Shown here: positions 6,978 through 8,076 of the stretch, in pieces
Numbering within the stretch: the stretch's first letter is position 1
Layout: each line of letters opens with the position of its first letter
Assembly: GCA_964451605.1 (NCBI GenBank)
Contig: CAYVJA010000087.1
Coordinates: forward strand, 1 to 8,076
Direction of reading: 5' to 3'
DNA: 8,076 nt
Source of the DNA: JAQVSH01 sp964451605
Lineage (GTDB): Bacteria > Bacteroidota > Bacteroidia > Bacteroidales > UBA4181
Notes under the pieces: generated by a model
The model's input: the letters and a program-made list of their open reading frames with translations, nothing else
Database searches by the model: none
Told to the model about the DNA's origin: nothing
Program-made: the position numbers and the translations under genes

Positions 6978-7041
6978 ATTTCAATAATCTATAAATGTTT
7001 GTAGCTGTTCTATTCCTATTATCTGTATAGGCTCCCTCGAT

Positions 7042-7581
7042 ATGAATCCTCTGCAAACCCTCTCCAATGTTGTTCCGGCGCATAACAAAGCGGCCTTTCT
7101 GCCTCTCCTGCTGGTTACGGCCTGTATCTTGGTCTATTATCCCATCCTGGATAATGACTTTATGTATAAGTGGGACGACCAGTGGCAGGTATTGAATGAC
7201 TACACCTACATCTGGTCGTGGGAGACTTTTGTTGCCATTTTTACCGATTTCTTCCATGGACAATACAGCCCCATCAATCAACTGATGTACACCCTCCTCT
7301 ATCAGCTATTTGGCGTTACCCCCATACCCTTTCATCTGGCCTCGCTCCTTTTGCACACCGTCAATGTACTATTGATCTTCGGGTTGATCCGATCGATTAG
7401 CGCCTTTCGGATGCCAGAGCAAAAGCCACTGGCAGAGCAGATGGCCTTTTGCACCACGCTTCTCTTTGCCATCCACCCCCTACAGGTGGAGGCGGTGGCT
7501 TGGATCAGTGCCTCGAAGATCCTGGCCTGCTCACTCTTCTACCTTCTGGCCATGCGCAGCTACTATAAATGGAAACAGTAA
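7042..7581 (+). pseudogene. Truncated TMTC-like/TPR-associated membrane glycosyltransferase (GT-C type)
   Basis: The 179-residue product matches only the N-terminal part of the family of multi-pass proteins related to TMTC O-mannosyltransferases, which normally run to about 450-800 residues with further membrane helices and often C-terminal TPR repeats. Visible are a first helix (about 18-35), the luminal WDD motif (44-46) after YPILDNDF, helices near 79-90, 98-118, 133-145 and 160-172, and the diagnostic segment HPLQVEAVAWISASK (145-159). The frame ends in KWKQ followed by TAA, with TGA four codons later, and no other frame continues the family pattern. Loss of the 3' part by deletion is therefore more likely than a simple frameshift. 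Any residual protein would be an inactive membrane fragment. A genuine short form cannot be excluded. It has its own predicted promoter and lies 11 nt before the MG2 gene. Confidence 0.7.
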
Positions 7582-7592
7582 TTCGCATCTCT

Positions 7593-8076
7593 ATGAAACC
7601 AGTAATTTGGCGCACATTCTGGTATACACTGTTTTTTGTTACAGTTACAGGATTCAGTTTACTACTCACCTCTTCGGTCGTGGCACAAAAGCCGTTAGCC
7701 GATTCTATGGCTTCTGATGCCTCCTTTGCCACCACGGCCATTGAGGCGCTGCACCGGCAGTTGAGCGGTTTTCCGGCCGAGAAGGTGTTTGTACGAACCG
7801 ACCGCCCGGCCTATACCGCCGGCGATACCCTCTGGCTGAAAGCGTGGGTAGCGCACGCCTCCCTGCTCACCCCCTCCACCTTTTCGGCACGGCTCTGCCT
7901 GGAGCTGATCGACCCTTCGGGGGCAGTTACCGAACGCAAGATATGCCGTATAGAGCATGGCGAGGCGGTAGCCAACTTTGTGCTGCCCCAGGGGGTAGAG
8001 GAACGAAGCCTCTTTCGAATCCGGGCCTACACCCCCCGCATGAGCTACTTCGATCCCGGCTATCGGTACACCTTCT
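7593..8076 (+). CDS. Secreted MG2-domain (alpha-2-macroglobulin-like) protein, 3' end outside window
   Basis: The visible 161 residues start at ATG 7593-7595. A basic N terminus is followed by a hydrophobic signal segment (about 8-31, ending SSVVAQ), so the protein is exported. After a short helical linker, an MG2-like domain begins near residue 62: EKVFVRTDRPAYTAGDTLWL is the characteristic opening, where a strand is followed by the turn Y-x-x-G-D-x-L/V-x-L/F. Immunoglobulin-like strands continue to the window edge (LCLELIDPSG, ANFVLPQG, FRIRAYTP). In Bacteroidota such domains commonly start large envelope proteins, sometimes with carboxypeptidase-like or TonB-plug domains, but that part is not visible. 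The gene follows the truncated glycosyltransferase by 11 nt and has no clear promoter of its own, so it probably depends on the promoter near 6946-6977. No Shine-Dalgarno is seen. Confidence 0.8.
   Translation, partial: MKPVIWRTFWYTLFFVTVTGFSLLLTSSVVAQKPLADSMASDASFATTAIEALHRQLSGFPAEKVFVRTDRPAYTAGDTLWLKAWVAHASLLTPSTFSARLCLELIDPSGAVTERKICRIEHGEAVANFVLPQGVEERSLFRIRAYTPRMSYFDPGYRYTF

Overview
The window looks like part of a Bacteroidota (probably Bacteroidales) chromosome, most likely from a scaffolded draft or metagenome assembly because it holds two runs of N (1312-1321 and 5078-5182). The assignment rests on promoter elements of the TAnnTTTG type, start codons that mostly lack a Shine-Dalgarno sequence, and the protein families present: Bacteroidota-style PQQ-like propellers, a TMTC-like GT-C membrane protein and a secreted MG2-domain protein. 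This is inference from style; no marker gene is present.

Left and centre (1-6527, minus strand, read right to left) hold one compact run of six genes, probably a single operon. Four consecutive PQQ-like beta-propeller proteins (5337-6527, 4035-5340, 2756-4015 and 1322-2744) are followed by a membrane-anchored NHL-type propeller (392-1311) and a Tat-exported polyferredoxin (1-402, cut by the window edge). Spacing is very tight: an ATGA overlap, then 19 nt, 11 nt, one junction hidden in a gap, and an 11-nt overlap. All six products appear extracytoplasmic, but they use different routes: Sec signal (two genes), lipoprotein signal, N-terminal membrane anchor (two genes) and twin-arginine signal. 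My reading is an envelope-located complex or relay that joins propeller scaffolds or ligand binders to an iron-sulfur electron carrier. Its substrate cannot be read from the sequence. The set is the best candidate in the window for a poorly described system.

The intergenic region 6528-7041 separates this operon from rightward genes. It holds a likely promoter in each direction, a perfect 12-bp-arm palindrome where the minus-strand -33 element should be, and a dense cluster of nested inverted repeats built around the heptamer TTTGCGC.

On the right, plus strand, 7042-7581 encodes only the N-terminal 179 residues of a TMTC-like/TPR-associated membrane glycosyltransferase. It stops abruptly and is followed 11 nt later by the start of a secreted MG2-domain protein (7593-8076, running off the window). 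The first looks like a 3'-truncated remnant.

Neither gap should be read literally. The 10-N gap hides a gene boundary, so a reading frame that runs through it falsely fuses two proteins. The 105-N gap lies inside one gene, and comparison with its neighbours predicts about 47 nt of missing sequence.
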